Below, piece by piece: positions 28,814-39,296 of a DNA stretch of 64,000 nt (position 1 is its first letter; each line of letters starts with the position of its first letter). This DNA is from Streptococcus sp. SPS1 (GTDB lineage Bacteria; Bacillota; Bacilli; Lactobacillales; Streptococcaceae): NCBI RefSeq assembly GCF_030439915.1, contig NZ_JAQFJG010000008.1, positions 35,152 to 99,151 of the forward strand, read 5' to 3'. Under the pieces are notes generated by a model. The model saw only the letters and a program-made list of their open reading frames with translations. It searched no databases and was not told the DNA's origin. A program made the translations under genes and the position numbers.

Positions 28814-29017
28814 GCTTTTCAAATAACAATTCAGGATCAAAAATAGACAGTTGAGGAGCAGAGAAGATAAATTGGAGTTTACCAGTGTATAATGTACTCA
28901 TAACTCAAAGTACCCTAAGATTTTCTACTAAAATGAGGATGATAAAAATGGACGGAAAGCATTGTAAAGGCTATCAAAAAGGAGTATAATGAGTGCAAGA
29001 CATTTCGGAGGTGAAAG

Positions 29018-29911
29018 ATGCTAGAAGTAAGAAGTCTAGAGAAAAGTTTTGGATCCAAGCAAGTTTTGTTTGGTATTGATTTTCAAGCGCGACCAGGTCG
29101 TATTTTGGGATTAGTCGGGAAAAACGGTGCTGGGAAGACAACGATTTTCCATAGTATTTTGAAGTTTTTAGAATATCAAGGAGAAATCAGTCTGGATGGT
29201 CAGGATATTCATCAGGAGACCTATGCTCGGATTGGCTATTTGCCTGAAGAACGCAGTCTCATGCCTAAATTGACAGTCCTTGAACAAGTTCGCTACTTGG
29301 CGACTCTAAAAGGCATGGATGCCAAGGAGGTCAAGGAAAAACTCCCTCAATGGATGAAGAAGTTGGAAGTGAAAGGAAAGCTGACAGATAAAATTAAGAG
29401 TCTGTCAAAAGGAAATCAGCAGAAGATTCAGCTCATTATTACTCTGATTCATGAGCCAGACTTGATTATCCTGGATGAGCCTTTCAGTGGATTGGATCCA
29501 GTCAATACAGAATTGCTCAAGCAAGTCATTTTTCAAGAAAAAGAACGTGGGGCAACCATTATCTTTTCTGACCATGTCATGACTAACGTCGAGGAGCTTT
29601 GTGACGATATTCTCATGATCCGAGATGGTCGTGTGGTCTTGCATGGACCCGTTCAGGATGTTCGCAATCAATACGGGAAAACACGTCTCTTTGTTTCAAG
29701 TGAACGAAGCAAGGAAGAATTGGAAAAACTTCCTCATGTCAAACAGGTGAGCTTGACCAAGCAAGGCAGTTGGAAATTGATTTTGGAGGATGAGAGCGCT
29801 GGAAGAGAACTTTTCCCAATCTTGACTCAGGGGCAGTATATCGCAACCTTTGATCAACAAGCGCTAACAATCGATGAAATCTTTAAACTAGAATCAGGGG
29901 TGGAAGTATGA
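29018..29911 (+). CDS. ABC transporter ATP-binding protein, NatA-like
   Basis: A 297-aa ATPase with Walker A GKNGAGKTT (about 36-44), signature LSKGNQQK (about 129), Walker B LIILDEPFSGLDP (about 149) and the H-loop FSDHV. The C-terminal extension and the partner permease resemble the NatAB / ABC-2 exporter group. GGAGG lies before the ATG. The stop overlaps the permease start. Substrate is unknown; sodium export, drugs or peptides are possible by family. Confidence 0.9.
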   Translation: MLEVRSLEKSFGSKQVLFGIDFQARPGRILGLVGKNGAGKTTIFHSILKFLEYQGEISLDGQDIHQETYARIGYLPEERSLMPKLTVLEQVRYLATLKGMDAKEVKEKLPQWMKKLEVKGKLTDKIKSLSKGNQQKIQLIITLIHEPDLIILDEPFSGLDPVNTELLKQVIFQEKERGATIIFSDHVMTNVEELCDDILMIRDGRVVLHGPVQDVRNQYGKTRLFVSSERSKEELEKLPHVKQVSLTKQGSWKLILEDESAGRELFPILTQGQYIATFDQQALTIDEIFKLESGVEV

Positions 29912-31107
29912 GAAATATGTGGGTTGTAATCAAGGAAACCTATCTTCGACATGTCAAATCGTGGAGTTTCTTCTTTATGGTGATTTCACCGTTCCTCTTT
30001 TTAGGAATCTCTGTAGGAATTGCCTATCTCCAAGGCTCTTCAATGGCTAAAAATGATAAAGTGGCAGTAGTGACAACAGTACCGTCTGTAGCAGAAGGGC
30101 TGAAGAATGTAAATGGTGTTAACTTTGACTATAAAGACGAAGCAAGTGCAAAAGAAGCGATTAAAGATGAAAAATTAAAAGGCTATCTGACCATTGATCA
30201 AGAAGATAGTGTTCTAAAGGCCGTTTATCATGGCGAAACATCGCTTGAAAATGGAATTAAATTTGAGGTTACAGGTACACTCAATGAACTGCAAAATCAG
30301 CTTAATCGTTCAACGGCCTCCTTGTCTCAAGAGCAGGAAAAACGCTTAGCGCAGACGATTCAATTCACAGAAAAGATTGATGAAGCCAAGGAAAATAAAA
30401 AGTTTATTCAAACAATGGCAGCAGGCGCCTTAGGATTCTTTCTTTATATGATTCTGATTACCTATGCGGGTGTAACTGCTCAGGAAGTTGCCAGTGAGAA
30501 AGGCACCAAAATTATGGAAGTCGTCTTTTCTAGCATAAGGGCTAGTCACTATTTCTATGCGCGGATGATGGCTCTGTTTCTGGTGATTTTAACGCATATC
30601 GGGATTTATGTTATAGGTGGTCTGGCAGCCATTTTGCTCTTTAAAGATTTGCCATTCTTGGCTCAGTCTGGTGTTTTGGATCACTTGGGAGATGCTTTCT
30701 CACTGAATACCTTGTTCTTTATCTTGGTCAGTCTCTTTATGTATGTAGTATTGGCAGCCTTTCTAGGTTCTATGGTTTCTCGTCCTGAGGACTCAGGGAA
30801 AGCCCTGTCGCCTTTGATGATTTTGATTATGGGTGGTTTTTTTGGAGTGACAGCTCTAGGTGCAGCTGGTGACAATCTTATCTTGAAGATTGGTTCTTAT
30901 ATTCCCTTTATTTCGACTTTCTTTATGCCATTTAGAACCATTAATGGCTATGCAGGGGGAGTAGAAGCATGGATTTCACTTGTGATTACAGTGATTTTTG
31001 CAGTGGTAGCAACAGGATTTATCGGACGCATGTATGCCAGCCTAGTCCTTCAAACGGATGATTTAGGGATTTGGAAAACCTTTAAACGTGCCTTAGCTTA
31101 TAAATAG
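29908..31107 (+). CDS. ABC-2 type permease, NatB-like
   Basis: A 399-aa membrane protein with one N-terminal helix (about 18-40), a large extracellular domain (about 45-165) and five or six helices in the C-terminal half, starting at AAGALGFFLYMILITYAGV. EVASEKGTKIMEVVFSS is the typical cytoplasmic loop of NatB/CcmB-like ABC-2 permeases. Translation is coupled to the ATPase gene by a 4-base ATGA overlap. The two form a complete exporter. Confidence 0.9.
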   Translation: MRNMWVVIKETYLRHVKSWSFFFMVISPFLFLGISVGIAYLQGSSMAKNDKVAVVTTVPSVAEGLKNVNGVNFDYKDEASAKEAIKDEKLKGYLTIDQEDSVLKAVYHGETSLENGIKFEVTGTLNELQNQLNRSTASLSQEQEKRLAQTIQFTEKIDEAKENKKFIQTMAAGALGFFLYMILITYAGVTAQEVASEKGTKIMEVVFSSIRASHYFYARMMALFLVILTHIGIYVIGGLAAILLFKDLPFLAQSGVLDHLGDAFSLNTLFFILVSLFMYVVLAAFLGSMVSRPEDSGKALSPLMILIMGGFFGVTALGAAGDNLILKIGSYIPFISTFFMPFRTINGYAGGVEAWISLVITVIFAVVATGFIGRMYASLVLQTDDLGIWKTFKRALAYK

Positions 31108-31112
31108 AAGAG

Positions 31113-31128
31113 CCTCGCGAAAGCGAGG
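31113..31128 (+). terminator. Hairpin after the ABC permease
   Basis: A perfect 6-bp stem CCTCGC/GCGAGG with a GAAA tetraloop, 5 bases behind the stop. There is no T run after it, so it may be a weak terminator or an mRNA 3' protector. Confidence 0.5.
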
Positions 31129-31143
31129 AATAAAAGTTAGCTA

Positions 31144-31230
31144 TTGACAATTATCCTATTTTTAGGTATCATATTGTTCGGGCACCTCTTTTAGAGGTCG
31201 GGGCTCCCTAGTTCTTAGGGAGCTATTTTT
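31144..31230 (+). promoter_or_regulatory. pyrG promoter and CTP-sensing attenuator
   Basis: TTGACA (31144-31149), a 17-base spacer and TATCAT (31167-31172) place the start at GGGC (31180-31183). A terminator stem GCTCCCTA/TAGGGAGC with a T-rich tail follows at about 31202-31230. This matches the known pyrG leader of Gram-positive bacteria. There, at low CTP, the polymerase stutters at the initial GGGC and adds extra G residues that pair with the CU-rich 5' arm of the terminator (CTCCCT). This prevents termination and raises CTP synthase. Confidence 0.88.
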
Positions 31231-31236
31231 GTTTTT

Positions 31237-31353
31237 TCAAGAAGTTATCTTCTTGTATTTTAGTTGTGAATCTGGTGCAGTCGTCCCAGATTATTCTTAT
31301 TAGTAGGGTCTTGTTTTCTATGTCCCCTCGTAGTTAACAAGACCTTGAGGATT
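31237..31353 (+). other. Second structured part of the pyrG leader
   Basis: After the attenuator the leader runs another ~140 bases to the start codon. It holds a hairpin CAAGAAG/CTTCTTG followed by TATTTT (31237-31260), which looks like a second weak terminator. A 9-bp perfect stem GGTCTTGTT/AACAAGACC (about 31308-31346) encloses a 20-base loop. Neither is needed for the known pyrG mechanism. Confidence 0.6.
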
Positions 31354-31357
31354 TTAG

Positions 31358-32977
<1,620 letters not shown>

Positions 32978-32986
32978 CTAGATTAT

Positions 32987-33018
32987 AACCTTTGAGAACA
33001 ATCTCAGAGGTTTTTTTG
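32987..33018 (+). terminator. Rho-independent terminator after pyrG
   Basis: An 11-bp stem AACCTTTGAGA/TCTCAGAGGTT with loop ACAA is followed by a run of T. Confidence 0.92.
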
Positions 33019-33097
33019 CTTGCATATTTAGGATATGAGTTGCAAAATAAAAACATAGTGATATAATTAACATAAAAAATCCTAAGGAGGATATACA

Positions 33098-34171
33098 ATG
33101 AAAAAAATCACATTATTTGGTTTGTCTCTAGCTGGTCTAGCTTTACTAGCTTTCCCTCATTCGGGAAAGGCCTTCGATCTTGAAGAAGAGTGGGTTATTA
33201 AGGGTGGCGTTAAGTATCAAGATGGCAAGATTCTTCGGTTTAACAATGGTCATGAAGTGGATATTAAAGTTTTAGATTTGCCAAAAACCGAGAAAATCGA
33301 GTGGACAGTCAGTCTCAATGGTCAAGATCAGACTGTCAATTTCCTAGGTCAAGAAAAGGACAAGTCTATGGTCGGTACAGAGGGGCGTTACCTGAATTTC
33401 TACGTACCTTATGGCTATAGAGGAGATATCAAGGTAGAAGCCAAGAGCGGAAATGAAGTAAAGACCTGGTCCACTAAAGTGGTAGATGACGTTTATAATG
33501 GTGGAAAGAGTGGTTACTACCGTATTGAAGAATCAAATAATCAATACACCTACCTTGATACTAAATGGGACTATCAAACCAAGACCTACACAGCTACCTT
33601 ACCAGAAACTGTCAATGGTCAAAAAGTCTATGCTTGGGAAGACTATGATCATGGTGAGTTAAAACTTACAAAACCAGAATCTATTAGTCATTTCTACAAA
33701 GGGGGAGGAGCCTTCAGAGAACTTTATCCAATTGTGAAAGCAGAAAGCTGGCTAAAATCAGACCAAAACTGGTACTATCAAAAACAGGGTCAATTAGTGC
33801 AGAATGCTTGGGTTAAAGACAAGGGAACTTGGTACTTTATGAATGATAAAGGAGTCATGTTCAATCAAACTTGGCTTTATCAAGGTAGCAACTGGTATGC
33901 CTTTAAATCATCAGGAGCCATGATTGCGAGTGATTGGCTTTACGATCAAGGCAAGTGGTACTATTTATCAACTTCAGGAGCCATGAAAGCCAGCACTTGG
34001 GTTTATGACAAGGGAGAATGGTATTATGTAAGTTCTTCTGGTGCCATGATTGCGAATGATTGGGTCAAAGACAATGGCCAGTGGTATTATCTAGCTTCAT
34101 CAGGTAAGATGCTTCGCAATACCTACACGCCTGATGGTTACTACGTTGGCAACTCAGGTGCCTGGCAATAA
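33098..34171 (+). CDS. Choline-binding surface protein
   Basis: A 357-aa secreted protein. A signal peptide (about 1-25, ending SGKA before FDLEEE) precedes an N-terminal domain (about 26-205) with beta-rich segments (WTVSLNGQDQTVNF, YLNFYVPYGYRGD) and no recognised enzyme motif. Residues about 210-357 hold five to six choline-binding repeats of the form W(L/V)xxxGxWYYxxxSGAM, the last being YTPDGYYVGNSGAW. The repeats tether the protein to phosphocholine on teichoic acids, a trait of the mitis group. AAGGAGG lies before the ATG. I cannot match it to a named Cbp. Confidence 0.9.
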   Translation: MKKITLFGLSLAGLALLAFPHSGKAFDLEEEWVIKGGVKYQDGKILRFNNGHEVDIKVLDLPKTEKIEWTVSLNGQDQTVNFLGQEKDKSMVGTEGRYLNFYVPYGYRGDIKVEAKSGNEVKTWSTKVVDDVYNGGKSGYYRIEESNNQYTYLDTKWDYQTKTYTATLPETVNGQKVYAWEDYDHGELKLTKPESISHFYKGGGAFRELYPIVKAESWLKSDQNWYYQKQGQLVQNAWVKDKGTWYFMNDKGVMFNQTWLYQGSNWYAFKSSGAMIASDWLYDQGKWYYLSTSGAMKASTWVYDKGEWYYVSSSGAMIANDWVKDNGQWYYLASSGKMLRNTYTPDGYYVGNSGAWQ

Positions 34172-34176
34172 GAATA

Positions 34177-34289
34177 ATACTCTTCGAAAATCTCTTCAAA
34201 CCACGTCAGCTTCATCCACAACCTCAAAGCAGTGCTTTGAGCAACCTGCGGCTAGCTTCCTAGTTTGCTCTTTGATTTTCATTGAGTAT
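34177..34289 (-). repeat. BOX element (boxA and boxC, no boxB)
   Basis: A 113-bp intergenic repeat, immediately behind the choline-binding protein. On the minus strand it begins ATACTCAATGAAAATC, continues through CCGCAGGTTGCTCAAAGCA (boxA) and ends GAAGAGATTTTCGAAGAGTAT (boxC). The ends are imperfect inverted repeats (13 of 16 match), and CTCAAAGC/GCTTTGAG forms an internal hairpin. This is the pneumococcal/mitis BOX repeat in the form without a boxB module. Confidence 0.88.
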
Positions 34290-34293
34290 AAGA

Positions 34294-34325
34294 AGTCCTT
34301 TTCCTTAAAGGAAGAGGCTTTTTAC
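34294..34325 (+). terminator. Rho-independent terminator
   Basis: An imperfect stem built from AGTCCTTTTCCTT and AAGGAAGAGGCTT, followed by TTTT. It closes the choline-binding protein transcript. Confidence 0.7.
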
Positions 34326-34348
34326 TTGCTTTTCTGCTGCTTCCTCAT

Positions 34349-34377
34349 TTGTCCTAAAGCCTTTTTTGTGTTAAAAT
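34349..34377 (+). promoter_or_regulatory. Promoter that may give a leaderless mRNA
   Basis: TTGTCC (34349-34354), a 17-base spacer and extended -10 TGTTAAAAT (ending 34377). The ATG at 34385 is 8 bases after the -10, which is where transcription should begin. No ribosome site exists upstream of the ATG. Confidence 0.6.
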
Positions 34378-34384
34378 GAATGGT

Positions 34385-34675
34385 ATGAAAGCTAAAAAAA
34401 TGTGGATGGCAGGTCTGGCTCTGCTTGGTATTGGGAGCCTTGCCCTTGCTACGAAAAAAGTTGCAGATGACCGTAAGCTCAGGAAGACTCAGGAAGAGTT
34501 GACAGCGATTGTACGAGACCATTTTTCAGACATGGGGGAAATTGCGATTCTCTATGTTCAAGTTTATGAAAGCAGTCTGGAGAGCTTGGTTGGTGGCGTC
34601 ATTTTTGAGGATGGCCGTCATTATACCTTTGTCTATGAAAATGAAAACTTAGTCTATGAGGAGGAAGTCTTATGA
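34385..34675 (+). CDS. DUF4651 small membrane-anchored protein
   Basis: A 96-aa protein with an N-terminal membrane segment (KKMWMAGLALLGIGSLALAT) and a soluble part containing LTAIVRDHFSDMGEIAILYV, a streptococcal DUF4651-type sequence. An ATG at 34376 lies three codons upstream but overlaps the -10 element, so the start at 34385 is preferred. Its stop overlaps the thioredoxin-like gene start (ATGA). Function is unknown. Confidence 0.75.
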   Translation: MKAKKMWMAGLALLGIGSLALATKKVADDRKLRKTQEELTAIVRDHFSDMGEIAILYVQVYESSLESLVGGVIFEDGRHYTFVYENENLVYEEEVL

Positions 34676-34989
34676 TACAACCAGCAAGTTTAGAAGAATT
34701 GGCATCTTTGGTGGAAAAAGAGGGCAAGAAGGTCTTTCTTTTTGTGGCAGACTGGTGTGGCGATTGTCGTTATATCTATCCTGCCTTACCAGAAATTGAG
34801 GAGACCAATCCAGAGTTCACCTTTATTCGAGTGGATAGAGACCAGTATATGGATTTGGCCACACTCTGGGATGTATATGGAATTCCTAGCCTTGTTGTTC
34901 TAGAAAAAGACAAGGAAATTGGTCGTTTTGTTAATCGCGACCGTAAAAGCAAACAACAAATTAATGACTTTTTAGCAGGACTGAAATAG
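34672..34989 (+). CDS. Thioredoxin-like protein
   Basis: A 105-aa cytoplasmic thioredoxin-fold protein with the active site WCGDC (C29 and C32) and the cis-proline region YGIPSLVVL. The CGDC sequence differs from the CGPC of classical thioredoxin and is typical of a streptococcal thioredoxin-like family. The start overlaps the DUF4651 stop, so these are co-translated. The tRNA-binding-domain gene follows after 14 bases. Confidence 0.9.
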   Translation: MIQPASLEELASLVEKEGKKVFLFVADWCGDCRYIYPALPEIEETNPEFTFIRVDRDQYMDLATLWDVYGIPSLVVLEKDKEIGRFVNRDRKSKQQINDFLAGLK

Positions 34990-35003
34990 GAGAAAAGGAA
35001 ACA

Positions 35004-35630
35004 ATGATTTTTACATATAACAAAGAACATGTCGGTGATGTCCTTATGGTCATCGTGAAAAATAGCGGAGATGCCAAACTGGATGTGGAGCGCAAAGGCA
35101 AGGTAGCCCGTGTTTTCCTCAAAGAAACTGGGGAAACAGTGGCTTGGAATATTTTTGAAGTTTCAAGTTTATTTGAAATTGCAGAGCGCGGTCAAGTCTT
35201 TTTATCAGATGAGCAAGTCGCTCGTTTGAACCAAGAATTACAAACGGAAGGTTTTGCAGAAGAAATTGTCAATGACAAGGAACCTAAGTTTGTTGTTGGT
35301 GAAATTGTCGAGATGGTAGCTCATCCAGATAGTGACCACCTCAACATCTGCCAAGTTGCAGTCGCAAGTGACAAGACAGTGCAAATTGTTGCAGGGGCTC
35401 CTAATGCGCGTCTTGGGTTGAAAACCATTGTAGCTCTTCCTGGAGCAATGATGCCCAAAGGCAATCTTATTTTCCCAGGTGAACTTCGTGGTGAAAAGAG
35501 TTTTGGAATGATGTGCAGTCCTCGTGAATTGCATCTGCCAAATGCTCCGCAAAAACGTGGTATTATTGAATTATCAGAAGATCAAGTTGTTGGAACTCCA
35601 TTTGATCCAGCTAAACACTGGACTGCCTAA
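35004..35630 (+). CDS. ytpR: YtpR-like tRNA-binding domain protein
   Basis: A 208-aa protein. The N-terminal half is a DUF4479-type domain, and the C-terminal half (about 95-205) is an EMAP-like tRNA-binding domain (VVGEIVEMVAHPDSDHLNIC, VAGAPNARLGLKTIVALPGA) closely similar to the N-terminus of PheT. YtpR homologues are widespread in Firmicutes, and the precise role is unclear. It is in the DUF4651-thioredoxin transcript. Confidence 0.9.
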   Translation: MIFTYNKEHVGDVLMVIVKNSGDAKLDVERKGKVARVFLKETGETVAWNIFEVSSLFEIAERGQVFLSDEQVARLNQELQTEGFAEEIVNDKEPKFVVGEIVEMVAHPDSDHLNICQVAVASDKTVQIVAGAPNARLGLKTIVALPGAMMPKGNLIFPGELRGEKSFGMMCSPRELHLPNAPQKRGIIELSEDQVVGTPFDPAKHWTA

Positions 35631-35671
35631 GAAGTTGTTAGTATCTGATAGATCAGCTAGAGGGAAATAAG

Positions 35672-36433
35672 ATGGCAAAAAATGTTGTGATTACAGGAGC
35701 GACATCAGGCATTGGTGAAGCGATTGCGCGTGCTTATCTGGAGCAGGGTGAGAATGTCGTTCTAACTGGACGACGGATAGACAGACTAGAAATCCTCAAG
35801 TCGGAGTTTGCAGAAACTTTTCCAAATCAAACAGTTTGGACTTTTCCGCTAGATGTCACGGATATGAACATGGTAAAGACTATCTGCTCTGATATTCTAG
35901 AAACGATAGGTCAGATTGATATTCTGGTCAACAATGCAGGACTGGCTCTAGGTTTAGCACCCTATCAGGATTATGAAGAGCTGGATATGTTGACAATGTT
36001 GGATACCAATGTTAAGGGTTTGATGGCGGTTACTCGCTGTTTCTTGCCAGCAATGGTAAAAGTCAATCAAGGACATATCATCAATATGGGCTCAACCGCA
36101 GGAATCTACGCCTATGCTGGTGCCGCTGTTTACTCAGCTACCAAGGCAGCGGTTAAGACCTTTTCAGATGGTCTGCGAATTGATACCATCGCAACGGATA
36201 TCAAGGTGACGACCATTCAGCCTGGAATTGTCGAAACAGATTTTTCGACGGTACGTTTTCACGGTGATAAAGAACGAGCTGCGTCCGTTTACCAAGGAAT
36301 AGAAGCTTTGCGATCTCAGGATATCGCAGACACAGTAGTCTATGTGACCAGTCAACCTCGTCGTGTGCAGATTACAGATATGACCATTATGGCCAATCAA
36401 CAAGCTACAGGTTTCATGGTTCATAAAAAGTAA
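35672..36433 (+). CDS. Short-chain dehydrogenase/reductase
   Basis: A 253-aa NAD(P)-dependent SDR. The cofactor motif is TGATSGIGEAIARAY (about 7-21), with NNAG at about 88, then the catalytic Ser and the YSATK motif (Tyr about 152, Lys 156). The arginine pair in TGRRIDR favours NADP(H). It resembles YdfG-type 3-hydroxy acid dehydrogenases. The substrate is not known. It ends just before a terminator. Confidence 0.9.
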   Translation: MAKNVVITGATSGIGEAIARAYLEQGENVVLTGRRIDRLEILKSEFAETFPNQTVWTFPLDVTDMNMVKTICSDILETIGQIDILVNNAGLALGLAPYQDYEELDMLTMLDTNVKGLMAVTRCFLPAMVKVNQGHIINMGSTAGIYAYAGAAVYSATKAAVKTFSDGLRIDTIATDIKVTTIQPGIVETDFSTVRFHGDKERAASVYQGIEALRSQDIADTVVYVTSQPRRVQITDMTIMANQQATGFMVHKK

Positions 36434-36445
36434 AAAATTTCCTCG

Positions 36446-36474
36446 AAAAGTTACAAATTTCTGTAACTTTTTTT
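36446..36474 (+). terminator. Rho-independent terminator before ssbB
   Basis: A perfect 10-bp stem AAAAGTTACA/TGTAACTTTT with a 6-base loop and T tail. It separates ssbB from the constitutive genes upstream. Confidence 0.85.
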
Positions 36475-36481
36475 GAGTTCT

Positions 36482-36489
36482 TACGAATA
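36482..36489 (+). promoter_or_regulatory. Com-box (ComX/sigma-X promoter element)
   Basis: TACGAATA is a perfect match to the com-box recognised by the alternative sigma factor ComX in streptococci, 22 bases before the ssbB ATG. ssbB is therefore expected to be a late competence gene. Confidence 0.9.
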
Positions 36490-36510
36490 GATAAGTAGGA
36501 GGAAGAAAAT

Positions 36511-36906
36511 ATGTATAATAAAGTTATCTTAATTGGACGTTTAACGTCTACACCAGAATTGCACAAAACCAACAATGACAAGTCAGTAGCGCGAGCAACT
36601 ATCGCTGTAAATCGTCGTTACAAAGACCAAAACGGGGAACGCGAAGCTGATTTTGTCAATATGGTCCTATGGGGCAGACTAGCAGAAACTTTGGCAAGCT
36701 ACGCAACCAAAGGTAGTCTCATTTCCGTTGATGGGGAATTGCGTACCCGTCGCTTTGAGAAAAATGGTCAGATGAATTATGTAACCGAAGTCCTTGTGAC
36801 AGGATTCCAACTCTTGGAAAGTCGTGCCCAACGTGCCATGCGTGAAAATAATGCAGGCCAAGATTTGGCAGATTTGGTCTTGGAAGAGGAAGAATTGCCA
36901 TTTTAA
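36511..36906 (+). CDS. ssbB: Competence-induced single-stranded DNA-binding protein
   Basis: A 131-aa SSB with one OB-fold (MYNKVILIGRLTSTPELHKT, then VNMVLWGRLAETLASYATKG) and a short tail ending EEEELPF. Short length and a com-box promoter mark it as SsbB, which protects incoming single-stranded DNA during transformation, rather than the longer housekeeping SsbA. AGGAGGAAG precedes the ATG. In the pneumococcus ssbB lies next to groES; here a 7-kb cluster is in between. Confidence 0.95.
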   Translation: MYNKVILIGRLTSTPELHKTNNDKSVARATIAVNRRYKDQNGEREADFVNMVLWGRLAETLASYATKGSLISVDGELRTRRFEKNGQMNYVTEVLVTGFQLLESRAQRAMRENNAGQDLADLVLEEEELPF

Positions 36907-36915
36907 GAATTAAAA

Positions 36916-36941
36916 AGTCTGAGTTGGTCTCAGGCTTTTTT
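36916..36941 (+). terminator. Rho-independent terminator after ssbB
   Basis: An 8-bp stem AGTCTGAG/CTCAGGCT with a 5-base loop is followed by TTTTT. Confidence 0.88.
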
Positions 36942-36993
36942 ATAATGTCTAAATGTGTTACAATGAACTAGTTGAAACTTTTTGGAGGTTGGA

Positions 36994-37959
36994 ATGAGTA
37001 GAGAATATACAAGAACAATCGTCAAAATTATATTTTGTACAGTAGTCGTATTTGTTTTTGCGATTTATACTCATGTGAGTCAGACAGATCCTATTCCGGG
37101 ACAAATAAAAGTTGGAGCGACTTATATGACGATGAATAGTGAATTTTATAGACATTTACATAATGAGATTCAACGCTATTCTGATTCAGAAGGTCAGATA
37201 TTGTATACTCGGGATGCAGAGATGAGTGAAGAAAAACAGAGTAAACAAATTGATGAGTTTATAGAGAAGCGAGTGAATGTTATTGTTATTAATCCGGTTA
37301 AGAGTGATAGCGAGCAAATTGTAGAAGCGTTAAGTAGGGCAAAGAATTTTGGAATTAGAGTTATAGCAGTAGATAGTCAGTTGAATAATATAAAAGTTGA
37401 TACGAGCATAGTTTCTGATAATTACCATGCTGGGATATTAATTGCCAAGGATTTGATGAAACGTACCTCAAATGCTCATATTCTTTTGTTAACGCACAAA
37501 GATGCTTTATCAGCTAATCAGAGAATAACTGGTTTTTTGGATACAATAAAATCAGAAGAACATTATCAAATTATCTCAGAAAGAGAAACAGTTGGTCAAA
37601 CAGAGTATGCTATGACTACTGTAGGTGATGCCTTATCTGAAGGTTTACAATTTGATGCTATAGTGGCTTTAAATGATAGAGCAGCTATAGGAGCTTTAGC
37701 AGCAATTAAAGAATTGAAAGTAACTTCAAAAAAACTTATTTACGGAATAGATGGTTCACCAGATATGAAGCATTTATTAGCTACAACAGATGAAGTTACG
37801 GGAACGGTTGCTCAATTTCCATCTCATATGGGTAGAAAAGTATCGGAAACAATAGATTTATTAGTAAAAAAAGAAGAAGTTGAAGAATTATATACTATAC
37901 CTGTACAATTTGTTGATAAAAATAATATAATTCAGTTTGATATTAATGGGTGGCAGTAA
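36994..37959 (+). CDS. Membrane-anchored sugar-binding protein, RbsB-like
   Basis: A 321-aa protein with an N-terminal membrane anchor (about 10-27, VKIIFCTVVVFVFAIYTHV) that lacks a lipobox. A periplasmic-binding-protein type 1 domain follows (VGATYMTMNSEFYRHLHNEI; VNVIVINPVKSDS; RVIAVDSQLNN; ALNDRAAIGALAAI). It likely binds a sugar outside the cell. GGAGG lies 5 bases before the ATG at 36994. An extended -10 TGTTACAAT ends at 36964. It directly precedes a histidine kinase, with stop and start overlapping, and no permease is present, so it is probably a sensor subunit rather than a transporter part. Confidence 0.85.
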   Translation: MSREYTRTIVKIIFCTVVVFVFAIYTHVSQTDPIPGQIKVGATYMTMNSEFYRHLHNEIQRYSDSEGQILYTRDAEMSEEKQSKQIDEFIEKRVNVIVINPVKSDSEQIVEALSRAKNFGIRVIAVDSQLNNIKVDTSIVSDNYHAGILIAKDLMKRTSNAHILLLTHKDALSANQRITGFLDTIKSEEHYQIISERETVGQTEYAMTTVGDALSEGLQFDAIVALNDRAAIGALAAIKELKVTSKKLIYGIDGSPDMKHLLATTDEVTGTVAQFPSHMGRKVSETIDLLVKKEEVEELYTIPVQFVDKNNIIQFDINGWQ

Positions 37960-39296
37960 TGAAACAGGTAAAAGGTGTCCAGTACTCTATAATTTTGCTT
38001 TTATTAATTAATTTTCTAACCATTATATACAATGGAGCTTTGTATATACAGATTACAAACTATGTAATTTCAAAGGGACAGATGATACTCTTATTGGGAG
38101 AATTAAACAATATTTCAAAATCACCTGACCAGATTTTTTGGTATTCAATTATTTTTTTTGTCGGTATTATTTTTATATCTACCTATAAAATGTATTCAAC
38201 TGAGAAAAAGTGGCCAATTTTTTCAAAATGGAATTTGTTTGAAATAGTATTAATGATTGGTGTTATATGGTCACAAAATCTGTCATACAATGGAATAATA
38301 TTATTAGTTTTTGCTGATATATTCTATAGTTCAAGAGAGTTTCAAGACTCTGATAGTAAACGTTCTTGGATTATTTTTATTTTCTTGAGTTTTTTAATAT
38401 TACTTTTAACCGACTATGAAATCTTGTCTCTATTTATAAAAGTTCCATCTCTAGCTACCTATATCCAATTTTATCCATCTTCCATACGAGGTGTAGTGTT
38501 ATTTTTAGAAAATGCATTGACATCATTAAATGTTATTATTTTCATCATCTCTTTATTGTCTTATATCCTATATGTGATTAAAGAACATCATAATATTGAG
38601 GAAGAGCTTAAAATGTTATCTAGAGTCAACACTGAATTGAATCATTACATATCGTTATCAGAGAAAATCGCTGAAGATCGAGAAAGGAAAAGAATTGCTC
38701 GAGAAATTCATGATACTCTAGGGCATGCGTTGACAGGGATTTCAGCAGGGATTGATGCTGTTTCTGTACTAATTGATGTTCATCCTATCCGTGCTAAAGA
38801 ACAGTTGAAAAATGTTTCAAATGCAGTTAGAGAGGGGATAAAAGATGTTAGGGGATCATTACAGAGACTGAGACCAGGAGCTTTGCAAAATAATGGTTTA
38901 AAAGATGCTCTAATATTAATGATTAGTGAGTATGAGTCTCTATCAAAACTCTCTGTCGATCTAAAATATGAATGGGGAAATATTGATTTAGATGTTATGC
39001 AGGAAGATACTATTTTTAGGATTATACAAGAATCTATGACAAATTCTGTTCGTCACGGACATGCTAGTAAAATGAGCATTCGCTTTATAAGTGAGGATAA
39101 CAACATAATAGTTTTGCACGATAATGGAATAGGTTTTGACGATTTACAAATTGGGTATGGCTTGAAACAAATGAGAGAGCGAGTTTCTATTTTAGGTGGT
39201 TCTATACATTTTGAAAATAGGGAAGGATTTTACACTAAAATAGTTTTTCCAAAAATAGGAGGTGAAGTATATGATAAAGGTAATGATTGCAGATGA
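37959..39296 (+). CDS. Sensor histidine kinase, HisKA_3/NarL type
   Basis: A 445-aa membrane kinase. The N-terminal half has about six membrane helices (from SIILLLLINFLTIIYNGALY). The cytoplasmic part has the HisKA_3 phospho-acceptor region KRIAREIHDTLGHALTG and a HATPase domain with NSVRHGHASK and HDNGIGFD. This group pairs with LuxR-type regulators. A GTG at 37950 is an alternative start; the ATG overlapping the previous stop is preferred. The overlap with both neighbours shows a tightly coupled sensory operon. Confidence 0.9.
   Translation: MKQVKGVQYSIILLLLINFLTIIYNGALYIQITNYVISKGQMILLLGELNNISKSPDQIFWYSIIFFVGIIFISTYKMYSTEKKWPIFSKWNLFEIVLMIGVIWSQNLSYNGIILLVFADIFYSSREFQDSDSKRSWIIFIFLSFLILLLTDYEILSLFIKVPSLATYIQFYPSSIRGVVLFLENALTSLNVIIFIISLLSYILYVIKEHHNIEEELKMLSRVNTELNHYISLSEKIAEDRERKRIAREIHDTLGHALTGISAGIDAVSVLIDVHPIRAKEQLKNVSNAVREGIKDVRGSLQRLRPGALQNNGLKDALILMISEYESLSKLSVDLKYEWGNIDLDVMQEDTIFRIIQESMTNSVRHGHASKMSIRFISEDNNIIVLHDNGIGFDDLQIGYGLKQMRERVSILGGSIHFENREGFYTKIVFPKIGGEVYDKGNDCR

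Noticed and set aside
28814..29017. Short open frame and TATAAT-like sequence before the ABC exporter (MDGKHCKGYQKGV)
   Set aside because: Thirteen codons only, with no convincing -35; more likely leader DNA of the ABC operon than a gene.
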